Below, piece by piece: positions 12,405-25,639 of a stretch of DNA of 64,000 nt. The stretch's first letter is position 1; the number at the start of each line of letters is the position of its first letter. Origin of the DNA: Epiperipatus broadwayi (lineage: Eukaryota > Onychophora > Udeonychophora > Euonychophora > Peripatidae). The notes below the pieces were generated by a model. It was given only the letters and a program-made list of their open reading frames with translations. It was not told the origin of the DNA and made no database searches. Made by a program: the position numbers and the translations under genes. Where the stretch lies: NCBI GenBank assembly GCA_028023455.1, contig JAQFVV010006238.1:4598572-4662571 (forward strand), given 5' to 3'.

Positions 12405-12765
12405 AGCATATATCAATACTACTATGTGCAAATGTAAAGCGTGAACCAAAAACATGATCATTGAGATATGTGAGATTGGAGAAATAAAATGCTCATTCAA
12501 GTATTGGCAGAAATAAAATGTTAAAATATTCACTTCCTCAACCGATATTGAGTGTAATATCGCACTATGTGCATGTGTAAAGCATGAAGCAAAAATATGA
12601 TTATTAGAAAATATGGCATCGGGAGAAATTAAATGTTAAAATATTCACTTTCACAATGGATATCAATGAGTGTAATACTACTATGTGGTGTCTGTGAAGC
12701 AAAAACACGATCATTGGAAAGTATAACATCAGGATAAATAAAGTGTTAAAATACTAGTATCTGTT
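12405..12765. repeat. Degenerate tandem repeat, three units
   Basis: Three successive units of about 110-130 bp share the order ACTATGTG..., GTAAAGC(R)TGAA, a GATCATT-like stretch, GAGAAAT(A)AAA and TGTTAAAATA. They begin near 12409, 12545 and 12661. The units differ by many substitutions. The array lies just upstream of the Tigger relic and may be part of it or an independent minisatellite. Confidence 0.6.
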
Positions 12766-15700
12766 TCGAATTACCATAGTATGGTAATAAAAAAAACTCA
12801 AAATTACAATACAGCCAGATACTACACAATTCTACATAGTTGCTATCAAAAAGTAACTGAATTAACTCAGAAAAATGTGAACTGCTATCAATAAGTGCAA
12901 TACTATATGAAGTCAGAAATACTTAAGATGTCAAAAATGTTCATTTCAAATTTAAGACCCTCCCCCCTCTTTATCGTTTCAAAATTTGGAAAAAAGGTGT
13001 AATTTATATTCGAAGTAATATGGTATTATCCTTTTTAAATTTTATAAGCTAAAGCATTTTAATAATAAATAATAAATGGACTCATATATGCAAACAATGT
13101 ACTTTAAAAATAGAATAATAAAATATTTTATTTCTTAATAATCAATTTGTTTAACATATGTAATGCTAATTTTTTTCTCCCATATAAATGATACATAAAT
13201 CCAAATAATAATTTAAATTCAATTATAATTTTTTTTTTTTTAAATATTTTCAATAATATATTTTTTTCTTATACTTTCGTATGCAAATGTATTATTATAA
13301 TTTTATATTAACATATTAACTGTCATTTCATATTTTATGTTTTTCTTTATGATGAATATCACAGTAAAAATCCTTAGGCTTAAATGGAAATCTTTTTTAA
13401 TTATTAACAATATAAAAACATTTTTATAACAAATTAAAATTTAATAAAGTTTTAAAACAAAAAAATATTGCATTTCATCTACAACTTTGCCTTTTTCTTC
13501 AGATTTCTACTGGTAATTCTTTGCTCAGCTTGTTTTCTTTAAGAAGCACCAATTAATCTATTCTAAAAAATGTTTACTTCATTAATAAGGTAATCTTCTC
13601 TGTATTAAAACAAGGGTAAAACATTATTTCTTCTAAAGAAATAAAGAGGTAGATTTTTTTGCATGTTTTTTTAACACTAGAGTTTTTATCTCTAGCCTTT
13701 TAAAATCGTTATTTTATGCATTGTTCTCATCAGCCAATTTCTTCCATTCATTCTCAATATAGTAGAGTTTGGATTTACATGGTAGCAAGATCCGTTTTTT
13801 ATCTGGTTTATAGTTCATGTATGTGTGTATTAGATAGCATAAAGATTGAGGGGAGCTCACTTCAGGCCAATAGTTACCAAATTATGGATAATAAGCCAAT
13901 ATACTGTTTAGAAGAGACCAGAATACCCAGAGAATCCATCAGTTTCCTGAAGAATTAGTTTATACTTATACTGTTTTATCTATATGCAGTGAGGCACAGA
14001 TAAAGTTATTGTGTCACATATATAAGTTACAACTGGTGAGTAGTATTATATATGTTGAGAATGATAGTATTTTAAATAATTCTTCGAAAATGACAATTAA
14101 AATCTTTAATTTAAAAATAAAACAAGTAAATAATTGTTACTGGAATTATAAATCTAAAAACAAAGGCTGATTCACAGACAGTTTTATATTTAAAAAATAG
14201 TAAACTCCAAAAGTAATTTTAGATTGGAAAGCAAAAGAATTTGCTGTAGTATTTTTTAATGATGTTTACAATGAACAAAGAGCAATCCCTTAAAATGAAA
14301 AATAGAAAACTTTTATGAAGGACTGTCAAAGATGTAATTTTTTTTGTAAAAAAAAAAAAACCTTTTTACCATTAGAATAAACGAATTAATAACTTTTGAT
14401 TCATACTATCTATATTTTTATATACACACATATATGTGCATTTATGTATTATTCAAAACAAAGGAAATTTTTTTAATATAAGTCTATGACAATTTGAATA
14501 TGTTAATTTTTAAAATACAGCTCATCCCAGTGCTTATATATACATAAATTTTATATATATTTTCAACATGGAATTAATTGTGAAAATGTAATATTTTTAA
14601 TAAGTTTATTATTTTGACAAATTAAAATATATGATGTAAATGTCACTGTGTGCACAAGTTTCCATGGGTAACCCCATATTAATGTGAAAACAGTCATTAT
14701 TTATGTTTCATTAAAATGTGAGTTATTTTTTATTATTACATGGCAATTCAAATATCTTCATTTTATATTATACAGGCATATCTGTGTGCTTATATATAGG
14801 TGTTTTATGTAAACCTATTGGGACATATATGTAAATTACAATGTAATGGTGGATTTCTTTTTGGCATTAATCAAAATCAGAAGGCTTAATTTATATGTAT
14901 AGCCATAGTCTAGTGATCTTAATTTCATTTTAATTTAATAGTTATTAATACATTGATATTTCATTGTTTAAATGATTCCAGTGAATTTATTCAATCTGAA
15001 ATAGTTTTAGAATATTATATGTTTATATTATATCTCTTGATCACAGTAATAGTTATAGAACTTATGCTCTCTGAACCAGATTCATGCATAACAGTCTTAT
15101 ATGAAAGGGGTTTATATTTAATGAGTGTTTATGGACATTCAATTAATGATGACTTCATTACTTTTCTAATGCTGGATGGCACAAAGGGAATACCCTTTAA
15201 AGTCCATGCACTATATTTCATTTTAATTATTTATTTAGAAATTAAATGTATAGTTGTCCAGTACATTAATAGTACTAAGTGGCCAGAGCATTGATGATGA
15301 TCATGATGTTTTTAGTATCCCAGAATTATTTTTTAATTGTTATACTCTTGTGGATTAGCATTTAAATTTGTGCATTCAAATTATTATCTAATTAATCTGT
15401 CCCAAGTTGGCATTGGCTAAATAATTAGCCTGGTCTATAGTATGACCCATTTCAAATACAGTCAGAAGATTGACTGTTGAGTTATTTTTATTGTTGATCA
15501 TTCATGATGATTAATGATTATTGCTTTTGTATTATACTGGTGAACTTATAGTTAGTTTATGTGTTGATATCACATGCTCCTCATATTTATTATATATTTA
15601 TATTGAACCAGATGGGGAAAGGATGGAGAAAAATCATTATGATTTTCTAATTTAAAATCTCAATCTTAACTCTGGTTGAACTCTCACTATTGCAGAAGAC

Positions 15701-18183
15701 CAGCACTTCCAGCAGAGAAGTCTAATACCACAGATAGATGAAATACCAACTGTACCTATAATCAGACTCAGGCTATAGAAATTATAACCTCTGATCATAT
15801 TTCCAGGCTATAGCACCTCTCAGCTGCTAGATTCAAACCCCTGCCATCCAAAGCACTTTATTTGTTTTGAGGCTTAACCTCAGGCAGCAGCTAATCATAA
15901 GTTATATAATCAACATGCCAGATAACAGGTATACAATCTAGTGCTTGATATATCCCAAAGCTAGCTATTTTTCTCAATTGTGAGGGGAATATTTAATACA
16001 CTTGCATAATGCTTATAAGTAAGTGTAACTTAATCTATTAGTGATGCAGTTATGAGAATCAATCAGACAATAATTAAGCAAACAAATAATTTATTTACAA
16101 GCATTCATAATTAAAACACATTATAATTAAATTTTAAATATACACACACATTTAAAATACAATAGTAAGAATTTATGGAAACAACATAAAGATTACTGTG
16201 GCAAGTCTTTCATTCAAATAAATATTCAAATCTTTTAAATGGGATAACATGGATTGTATTTACCTAGGATTTTTTTAGGTAGCACATTACACTTTCATGG
16301 ATATGTTTCCTTGCTTGTTTCTGATTTGTCAATCACCAACTGGTTGGCTTTTCTTTTCCATTGATGGTTTAGCTTCTTACTGATTTTTCATATTTCAATG
16401 ATGGAGAGTTTCTGCAGATTACAGATTATGAGGTGAGCATGAGCTTTAGATAGAAAACATCTGATGGTATGAAGAACTGGGATTGAAGAATAGCCACATA
16501 CTTCAGTTGCTGTTTAGCACTGCATACTGCTAGGTTACCCATCAATGAATATATGTATAGGCACCTGCATGCTGGACATTCTTCTCTTCTTTGAAAGATT
16601 TTTATATGACCACAATATTGAATAATAATGAATATAGAATATATAATAAAAATAGCAATACAATAATAATCTGAATGAATGAATCTCTCAGTTCTTTTAT
16701 ATGCTTCATTCTCATTGTTTTCTATTTATCATCTTCGATCTGGTTTAATTAAATTTTATATTTTATTAATTAAATTTGTATTCTTCTTAAATGAACTTCT
16801 TGCTTAGATTGATCTAATGTTTGATAAGATAATGTCCATAGTCTTTTCATTTATTTTTTTAATTAGTGCAATGGGAGTTATTATTTCTTTTCTTTATCAG
16901 CCAAGTAATCTTTTAATTGTATTTAAATTTAAAAGTTTTCATATTTACAAATTATATATTTTAATTCAGTTTCATTTTTACATTTTTTTTTCTATTTAAA
17001 TTTATAAAAAATGAAGAGCTAGTTTTAACTTTTTTACTTAAGAGTTAATTTCCCCCTTCTTATATACTCTTTGATATTAAAACTCTCTTTTATCTTTTTT
17101 TAATGACAAGATGATGCATCACTTTATTTTTTCAGGTTAGCATTTAAAAAAACTCTTTAACACTTTTTATAATTTATATTTTGCTTTTATTAAGACATAA
17201 TCATTTCTTTTAAAATTAATTTGATCATTTATTAATAAATGATTTCTCATGTAATGAAAAATATATGTGTGTTCTCAAACCATATATTCATTAATGGTAC
17301 AGTATGTTTAAATTTGTATTGACTTGTGGTTGATGATGATGATTGCAATCACCTCAGGTTTACTCCTGTTTCTCCATACCATTACAATATATATATATGA
17401 TGATTATTTGGTGACTTTTAATAATAGGTAGACTCTGACAAATTCACAGGAACACTTACAGTGAAATACATAATATATATAAAAATTTATATAGGCATAT
17501 TCCCATCCATATTTACTGTGAACTTAAAATCTCAAAGTAAAGCTTTTTTTATTCTATTTTAAAATCATATGTAAGCCAAACTTCATTATTGAACACCAGA
17601 TAATATAAAATTATAATATCCACATCTCTACACAGCTTTCTGGATTTGTTTTCATTGTTTAAGTTTTAGGATTTAAATATGGAATTAATATACTTATGCA
17701 TCTAGCAGATCTTGTTTACTATTTTAATACTATTTAAGCTTGTAATTTGAAATTTAAAAAATATACTTAGATTTTGAACCCAAATCAACTCATTTGCATG
17801 GTTATATAGATTTGATATTAGTTCATTTTCTATATTTTACAGTTCTCAATTCTATGCTAATTGTAGAATTTTTCTACTCTTTGATAAATAAGCAAATATT
17901 TTATCTAATGCCGTGCTTGCAAGCTTGAAAGGCTGATATTGGAATGAAATACTCTTTGATAAGAAACTTAATGCCAACAATACTACTTCAACCAATAGAA
18001 AACCAGAACAGAAAAAACGAAATTAAATATAAAGGGGAGAGTGCTGGAGTGATAATAGATAAAAAAAAACTATAAAAATCAACAACTGTTGGGATTAGTA
18101 GGTTTAAAACAAAAATTTTTAAATATAAAATAGTTTAAACAAATATTTTTTGTTCTTGGTTTACATTGGTAGGAACACAAAGC
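12766..18183. other. AT-rich intergenic with two GC-richer unassigned patches
   Basis: No gene or known element was supported in 5.4 kb. Two patches are visibly less AT-rich: 15660-15930, with a reversed box-B-like GATTCAAACCCC near 15830 (perhaps an old SINE), and 16240-16620, which has no recognisable translation. The ORF at 14953-15294 (113 aa) is hydrophobic, has no known motif and looks like a chance ORF. Confidence 0.45.
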
Positions 18184-18405
18184 GTGTATTAGACCTACTG
18201 TGCCTGTTCACATATGTGCTGATAACTTTGTAATCTTTTGATCTGACCAAAATAACGTATACACAGATCTTGTACATGACTTTTTTCGGCACAAAAAAAA
18301 GACTGTGTACATGGATCTTGTACATGGTATTTTGGCAAGAATTACAAAGTTATTGGGAGGTTGATACAAATATGAGCAGGTACAATAGATCTAATACATG
18401 CTCCC
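18184..18405. repeat. Palindromic (hairpin) repeat, about 220 bp
   Basis: The left arm (18184-18288) and right arm (18305-18405) are inverted copies with about 75-80% similarity by eye. Matching blocks are GTGTATTAGACCTACTGT with the reverse of ACAATAGATCTAATACATG, and CAGATCTTGTACATG with CATGGATCTTGTACATGG. The loop is short. No target duplication was found. Confidence 0.65.
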
Positions 18406-18989
18406 TGTTGCAGGACTAAAAGTGACTAAATATAAAAAAATAGTAAAACATAATAAACATATATTTTCAATAACAAAGGCATTCAAATATGTATGACTTT
18501 GAAATAGGGTACAACTTTCAACAACTTTTAAGAATGAAATTTAAAGAAATATTGTGACTTTTTACACTAATAACTTTTAAGAATGACATTATAAATAAAA
18601 ATTAAATGTGATTTGCAATCTTACAATAATGATGCCATTAATCAAAAAACTGCTACTTTAAATATGTACCAAACAAACAGTAAATGATTTTGGTTTTTAA
18701 GTAATTTTTATAAAAATACATTAACTATATTTATATGATATCGTGTAATACATAACAGGAATGTATGCATTAAAACTATTTTTCACATATAATATAACCA
18801 TACAAAATGGAGATCTACAGTAAAAATTTTCACTTGAAAATGTGCCACATCATTGCAAAGTATGCTGGGATTTTTATATTACTGCTAATAAATGTTTTTT
18901 TTATAAAGAAATTAAACCAAAATTCAAGAAAAAAATAAAATACATATTATTTATTATACTTTTATTACAGTTTTTATCTATCCTGGCAG
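18406..18989. other. AT-rich intergenic, nothing recognised
   Basis: No feature was seen. It may include the untranslated end of the Merlin relic that follows. Confidence 0.4.
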
Positions 18990-19865
18990 AAATATTTATT
19001 TTATGTCATTAAGTATTGGTATGTTCTTATTTTTTAGTATTCTTCTCCACATGAATTCTGCTAGGCAAGAGTCCAGGTGCTGTCCCTTGTTGATGCTTGT
19101 TTTGTTATTTGGCAGAACCCCACAGTCTTTCAATATTTTGGGTGTGCACTCCTGTGTCTGGTTTCACCAAATTATACATATGGTTGACTTGGAAATGGTC
19201 ATAACTGGCTTCACATAATTCTTCGGTTTTGTATGCCTTCCTACTATCTGAATCTATCATAAACCTTTCTTCAACATTACATTTGATGACTTCCATGAGA
19301 GTTGCTACTGTCGTATCTTCGATTTTGATAATAAAACATTCATCTTTTTCCCTGCATAAGCCACTAAACATCCACTGCTCAGGGAGTATTCGGCCTGTTT
19401 GATTTTTTTCTTCTGGAAAATAGGCTCTCGTCAATTTCCATGATTTTGTTAACCCCTACAATTTTTCAGTTTTCCCATTTTAACATAGCATTGGTACAAA
19501 CTTTTCCAGTCAATGACTGTTTTACCTGCTAATCTGAGCTTGTGTTCTCCCCATTCTACAGAAGTTAATTTGCGAGTCCAACAGTATATGAATTGGATTA
19601 TAGTTAGAATAGGAATTTTTGAACCTTCCAATTATGTCCATTTGTGAATACCAATTTTAGGGTTGCAACCTTGGACATTACAATGACATTGCTTGTCCAA
19701 GGTGTGGACATAAAAACTCATGTTATGTCCATTTGCACACACCTTCACTGACAGCAATATGTCTTGTTGTTGGAGGTACAGCACTGCATCTATTTCTGTA
19801 CTTGGTAATTTCCAAATATTCATCATTTTTAACAATATGAATTGTTGAATATGCAATTAAAATCA
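18990..19865 (-). pseudogene. Merlin-type DNA transposon transposase relic
   Basis: On the minus strand, pieces of one transposase are spread over three frames. N-terminal part (19856-19632): LPSTEIDAVLYLQQQDIL, then a Cys/His cluster CANGHNM...C..C, typical of the Merlin zinc-finger-like N-terminus. Middle (19631-19449): FIYCWTRKLTSVEW and KTVIDWKSLY. Then MEIDESLF (19420-19445), carrying the first catalytic Asp; IDSDSRKAY (about 19240-19265), carrying the second; and GVHTQNIERLWGSAK (19105-19150), carrying the catalytic Glu of this IS1016/IS1595-related family. At least two frameshifts separate the pieces, so it is dead. Neither terminal inverted repeats nor target duplications were identified. 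Confidence 0.8.
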
Positions 19866-19869
19866 CAAT

Positions 19870-20880
19870 GTAAAAAAGCTCTTGTCAGAAAGAAATCTAG
19901 ACAATAACCGGAAATGTCGAATTATTGCAAAAATAAAAAAACCGCATTGATAAGGAAAAACACCTTTTGTCATGTATCACAGGGATTATTTTTGTCATGA
20001 TATTAGACATTTATTGTGGGTGTGAAAAGGCCTCCTATCTCTCCTATATTGCAGCTCTAATACCAAAGTACCAAATTCAATAACATTTATTACCCTGTTA
20101 TAATCCAGCTAAAACATCAGTATGATAATACTATGAATCATATACAGATGAACCAGGATAATGTCATTTATATCTGCAACTTGCAGTTAAAGTTTCCACA
20201 GGTAAAAGATATACTGTGATTTGTAGATACTTTCAGAAACATTCACATTAGGTATATAATTACTGATATTACAGCAATATATGTTGTTGATTGTATAAAG
20301 AATTATTATATAGATCAAGGGTGTCCAACAAGTTGATCATGATCCTCAGGTTGATCGTAAAGCCATTTTTGGTCGATTGCGAGGCCAATCTGGGAAGAGC
20401 TATCGGGTAACAAATGAAACAAATTAAGTCAAGATTTTTAAGTTTTTTTGTTATTTTTGTTTTTGTTCTAATTTTTTTCCCAATTCTAGATAGGTGAAGT
20501 CCACTAAGCCGTATCATTATTGAAAATAGTATTTTTAATCTTGATTTAATATAGCTAATTTGAATTAATAAATATTGTTAATAATTACTCATGTTGCTTT
20601 AATTCCCCTGGACATGAGTTTTTGGCCCGTTAAATAATTTTTTACTAGGTAGATATATAAAAATAGTATGTATTTCACACCTTCCTCCACTTAGACTACG
20701 CCTTTGACAACAAGTCGGTCATGACACATTTTTAAAATAAAAAGTAGATCTTATGAACACAAAAGTTGGCCACCACTGATATAGACCATTTATTTTGTAC
20801 AGTTTCTATATTTTTGTAATGACCAACTGAAAGCAATATTTTTTTTGTGAAATATTGGTAATTATATCTTTAGTATATTT
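19870..20880. other. AT-rich intergenic, nothing recognised
   Basis: A short GC-richer stretch near 20310-20410 has no recognisable family. No gene was supported. Confidence 0.4.
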
Positions 20881-22764
20881 GATACTTGAGTATTAACTAA
20901 GCTATGACATATTACACCGAAAGCATACTAGTCTAATCTTACGATAACGTCTCCTAGTGATTTGCGAACAAACTTAATCGATAAAGTTTGCCCGCAGATC
21001 ACATGGAGAAGTCACCTTGAAGATCGCAAGAATAGAATAGTATGCTTTCGGGGTAATACGTCATAGCATCATTAATATGGAAGGAGATGTCCAACGTGGC
21101 CATGTTGGTCATTGCAAAATAATAAACTAATAATTTACTATGGTAAAAAATTATCAAAAATGAAATATTATAAATAACCATTACAATTTTTAACGATATT
21201 TAAGTAATCATTTGACCATGAAAACGATAAAAAGTTATCAGAAATGGAATATTATAAATAATCATCTATAATTTTTTAGGGATATTTAAGTAATCATTTG
21301 ACCATGAAAACAATAAAAAGTTATCAGAAATGGAATATTATAAATAATCATCTATAATTTTTTAGGGATATTTAAGTAATCATTCTACACCCACCCCCCA
21401 AACAAACCAATGAACTAATCATATATATATTTTCAGACTAGAAGCCGTTGTGAAATAATAACTGATAATTTACTACGATAAAAAATTATCAAAAATGAAT
21501 ATTATAAATAATCATTAACAATTTTTTAACTGCTCTTTAGAAACTAATCATTTGACCCTGGAAATGATAGAAAATGATCAAAACTGAATATATTACAAAT
21601 AATCATTACAATTTTTTTGTGGAATATTTAACTAATCGTTCGATCCCGAAACAAAGAAATGATTTTCTAATTTTCAGTCCAAAAATGAGATGCATTTATT
21701 GTTAAAGAACAGCAGCAATAATTTACTCTGATAAGAAATGCAATAATAAGTAATAATAATTTTATTATAGTAACATATTATCAGAAATAAATATTATAAT
21801 CGCAAGATTAGTTAATACCAAAGAAGAATGTCGCCATGTTGGCCATTGCGAAATAATAACTATTAATAAACTACGATAAAAAGTTTAGCAAAAACGAATA
21901 TTATAAATAATCATTATAATTTTTAGAACAATATTTAACTAATCATTTCACCCTGAAACAAAAGAAATGAACTAATCATTATAACTTTTTCCCCCACACT
22001 AAAGCATGCAGGCCCCGCCAATTTTTAGTCCAAAAATGAGATAGATTTATTTTCAGAACAGCAGTAATAATTTACTCTGATAATAAATGGACTAATAAGT
22101 AATATTTTATTACAATAAAATATTATCAAAAATAAGTATTATAAATAATCTCTATAATTTTTAATGGTATTTAATTAATTATTTACATTTTTTTTTTTTA
22201 AAAAAAAAAACCCCAAATTGTTCTCAATTATGAACTACAAATAACTGGCTTTATGAGATAGTGCGATACTGAAATTCAGTTGCTTCTTCTAAATGGTAAG
22301 TCCCTTTTTTTGGTTTTTGCTCAGACATTTTGGTTAATTAGTCATAAATGGTCATTAGTAATACAATTAGATAAATTAATAATAAAATTTGATAAATTAG
22401 GAATACAATTTGATAAATTAGTAATAAAATTTGATAAAATTAGTAAATAAAATCAGCAATAGTTCAATGATCAAAATATAAAATAAGCAATCAAAAAATA
22501 TTCAATTCTCACAATGGTGGATCAGACACTGTAAAAAAAAAATGTGTCTCACTTGGTCAACGCAAGCAGGTAAAAGACAGATATTTACCCAGAATTCACC
22601 CAAGTATTTTAAAATCTTGAAGGTGACCACGAAAACACCTTGACCGCTTCTATCAATTAGTCATGCCAATGTTTCAGTTGCCATGACATTGTTTTTGTTC
22701 TTCGACGATGATATCTACTGGTGGCTTGTGTAGTATGTCATAGCTTAGTTAATACTCAAATACT
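20881..22764. mobile_element. Putative non-autonomous transposon with inverted ends and internal repeats
   Basis: The first 30 or so bases (TACTTGAGTATTAACTAAGC from 20883) recur inverted at 22737-22764 (CTTAGTTAATACTCAAATAC). Next to the left end is a second inverted pair, 20901-20948 against 21021-21068, sharing GAAAGCATACTA. The interior (21090-22190) consists of diverged copies of a unit with a GATAAAAAGTTATCAGAAAT-like core followed by ATTATAAATAATCAT. No protein is encoded. The inverted ends suggest a DNA transposon derivative. The superfamily is unknown and the target duplication is unclear. Confidence 0.55.
21125..21400 (+). repeat. Minisatellite with an exact 86-bp period
   Basis: The block starting TTTGACCATGAAAAC at 21211 repeats nearly exactly at 21297, a period of 86 bp, with a third partial unit before it. 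More diverged units continue to about 22180. It lies inside the inverted-end element described above. Confidence 0.8.
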
Positions 22765-22984
22765 ATATATTCATGATAATTTCTATGAATTATAATGTAT
22801 ATATATATATATATATTAGCTACTTATCTTTCTACATATACAAATCCATATTACATATGGTTTATTAATCAAGAAAAGGCGTGATGCGTGATTCCTGAAA
22901 AGAGCACAAATGGTATTATTTAATTAATTAAACTTGATATTATTTTTACTTTTTTCTGTGATATCCAATCCAGATTGATCACAA

Positions 22985-23530
22985 TATTAAATTATGCTGA
23001 GTTCTAACTCTCTCCCATGTGATCAATCATTCTCAGTTCATTATAGGATGAAGGAATCTCCATGTTTAATGCACTTTCTTTAATACCTAATTCCCTTTTT
23101 TTATTATGACATTCCAGAAAACTTCCTAAACTAATCAATTGTCTTACACGTCTTCTACAACTCCCAATATGCTGTTGGGCTTTCGTTATTTAACTTTATT
23201 GTCATTTATTTTAATGACAAACTCCTCCCAATTCCATTTAATTATTTTAAATTGTTCAATACAATGATACCTGGACCTGGTCGTTTTTTCACCCGCATAT
23301 TCATTTCTCAAACATAAAATAAAGTCAATCAGTTATCTTACACATGGTCTTTCTCTAGGTCTTCTACAACTCTTGTAATCTGCTTTTGGACTCTAGTTAT
23401 TTAATTTTAGTATCATTTCTTTTAGTGACATATCCATGCCAATTCTATTTAAGCATTTTAAATCAGTGATACCTGATTATTTTTTCACCCACGTTTTCGT
23501 TTGTCAAATATAAATAGTCAATTTAACGTT
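22985..23530 (-). mobile_element. Ancient RTE 3'-end fragments, two in tandem
   Basis: Two successive stretches resemble the complement of the RTE 3' end. One is around 23000-23260 (CATTATAGGATGAAGGAATC, cf. CACTGCAGGATGAAGGTCTC). The other is around 23330-23500, with CTTACACATGGTCTTTCT followed by TCTTCTACAACTC and ACATATCCATGCCAATTCT, which follows the order of the well-preserved copy at 44520-44650. They are heavily diverged and non-coding. Confidence 0.55.
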
Positions 23531-24019
23531 TTAGGTTTAGAATAACATTTTCATAACAAATATGCCCCCCCCCCCTAATTGTCTTTATATTTAAGTTTTT
23601 TGTTTTATATGTTGATTTTAAAAAATAAATAAAGAAAACATAAAAAGGCTTTCATTGGCTGTTTGTTGTTCTTATTTATTACACTGACATAAAAAAAAAA
23701 AAAACAATAGCATAATAACAGAGATTTTTTAAATGAAGGTAGTTTTTCTTCAGACTAATTGTATAATCTTGAATTCTGAAAAATCTTTTATTTTTGCTAT
23801 CTGTTTTAAAGGGCAAAGTTTGTATTTTTAAAATAACTAAATATTTCGGAAAACAAATAAAAATTCTGGATCTCTATTTATAATAAAGTAGCAGAGGTAA
23901 TATTTAAAAAAAATAAAACATTTATTCTCTCTGAGTGAATGGAAGAATCATTAAATACTCAATCTGCCGCTAGAGTGCTCCACGTGAGATAACTTTTGAG
24001 CAATTATACGATTATTTAA
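23531..24019. other. AT-rich intergenic with a 10-nt C run
   Basis: No gene was seen. A C homopolymer lies near 23565-23575. Confidence 0.4.
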
Positions 24020-24180
24020 TTAATATATAGGGTGTATGAGCATAGATTTTCACATAACCCACCACTCTATCTCATATCACTGATACACTTGAACACATAT
24101 ATGTCGAAAAGATAAATAGTCACCTATATTCGTATTTCATGCTAAACCAGCCGTCATCATAAATAGCTGAGATAAGGAAA
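24020..24180 (+). mobile_element. FB3-type SINE fragment
   Basis: The order of blocks (GATTTTCACATAACCCACCA, CTCATATCACTGATACACTT, ATGTCGAAAAGATAAATAGT, GTATTTCATGCTAAACCAGC) follows the FB3 copies at 26773-26920 and 49990-50140. It is partial and diverged. Confidence 0.65.
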
Positions 24181-24576
24181 GTGGACTCATGAACACAGTG
24201 AAACGAGCAAAAAAATCGAAAATCAGATTAATGTCTTGAAATGCAAGTCTTCTGCCAGTAATTTTGGCATCTGCAAATTATATTCGTTATATAATGTTTT
24301 GGTACCAGCACTATTAAGCAGCTGCTTGTAATCTTGTATGATCCTACTAATTGTTCTGTATAGTTTATGGTTTTCAGAAAGTATCAGGTTTAAGAGCTAA
24401 ATGTTTATGGGTCTGTCCATTGCAATCAGACCAATACTGATGCCCTTAAGTGAATAAGATTTTCTTACTTTTGTACTTACAATCTAATTCTAGAAAAGTG
24501 AAAGATAAGAGTCAAGTTACAATAAAAAGGTGAAAATGAGTTTTGCAGTGATCATGCATGTCAATCCATAAGTCAC
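24181..24576. other. AT-rich intergenic, nothing recognised
   Basis: No feature was supported. Confidence 0.4.
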
Positions 24577-24810
24577 AATTCATCATCATCATCATCATCA
24601 ACCATTATAAATCTACTGCAGGATGAAGGTCTCTCCAAGTTCCATCTCCGATCCTTAGATTCTCTTCTCCACATCACCCCGGCACACTTTCTTATTTCAT
24701 CCATCCATCTCACATGTGGTCTCTTTATGGGTCTTTTACAATCTCTTGGAATCCAGTTGAAAATTTCAATTGACCATTTATTATCATCTCTTCTAGCAAT
24801 ATCACATTCA
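24577..24810 (-). mobile_element. RTE 3' end, 5'-truncated, coding tail still readable
   Basis: The minus strand encodes an uninterrupted piece ARRDDNKWSIEIFNWIPRD...HVRWMDEIRKCAGVMWRRE, the conserved C-terminal block of RTE-type ORF2 proteins. It ends in a (GAT)n microsatellite at 24577-24600 on the element's 3' side. RTE similarity stops abruptly near 24807, the expected 5' truncation of a target-primed insertion. One missing codon position shifts the final residues into a run of Asp encoded by the tail repeat. Confidence 0.8.
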
Positions 24811-24910
24811 GGTCCTTTAGATTTTTTTCCTGGTCTCTTGTCTAATTGTAGTTCTGTTTTGTACTTTATCCTCAACCATGTCATCTCAATTACATTAGCT
24901 GTTTTTTAGA

Positions 24911-25639
24911 AATGTCTTTGAGGAAATCAATACAACACAAATGGGATATGCATCTCATATAGTAATCTAGTTCAAGCATAATATAGTAATAATGAATATT
25001 GAACCACATTAGATGGTCAAGTCAGGAGATATGCTTTTTTAGATGCAGTCATGCTGAGGAACATGCCAATTGTTTTTATGTTCTTGCTGGTTTATCTTCA
25101 AAATATTATTCTGCATTTGTGATCCAGGGGTGCAGGTTCTATTAAATTTTAACAAAAGGTTTGGCAGAATAACATTCTACAATCAATTCAATTAATTGAA
25201 ATAGTAAATGCAACAACAGCAAATCGAAGCTTCTGCTGTAACTAAACATTTAAGTTCATCTTTTGATTAAAAACATATCATGGTATTTAAATTGATTTAA
25301 TTATCAAAATGGCAGCTATCTAATTCAAAAATTATGAAATATTTTTTTTCCATATTTGGTATGATTTTTTAACATTATTTGTTAAGCTAAATACTTTTAC
25401 CTACAATATATTTTTGTAGTAAGAATGTAAACAGTTCTCGGAATAGAACATATTACTAGTATTTTATTAACAAACTCCATAGGGTGGCTTATCATGTATG
25501 TACTAATGAAGATTTGTTCAATTGGGAAATTGCAAAGAATATTGGATAGAGAAAAAAAGATACAAAGAAGAAAAATTTAAAGAAGCTGCTCACACGACAA
25601 TGGCAAACAATCACATAAATCAACCTATTATGACTATAC
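24911..25639. other. AT-rich intergenic, nothing recognised
   Basis: No feature was supported. Confidence 0.4.

Noticed and set aside
14953-15294. 113-aa hydrophobic ORF
   Set aside because: No motif, no coding-like composition, no neighbour support. Long ORFs rich in Ile, Leu and Tyr are expected in AT-rich DNA.
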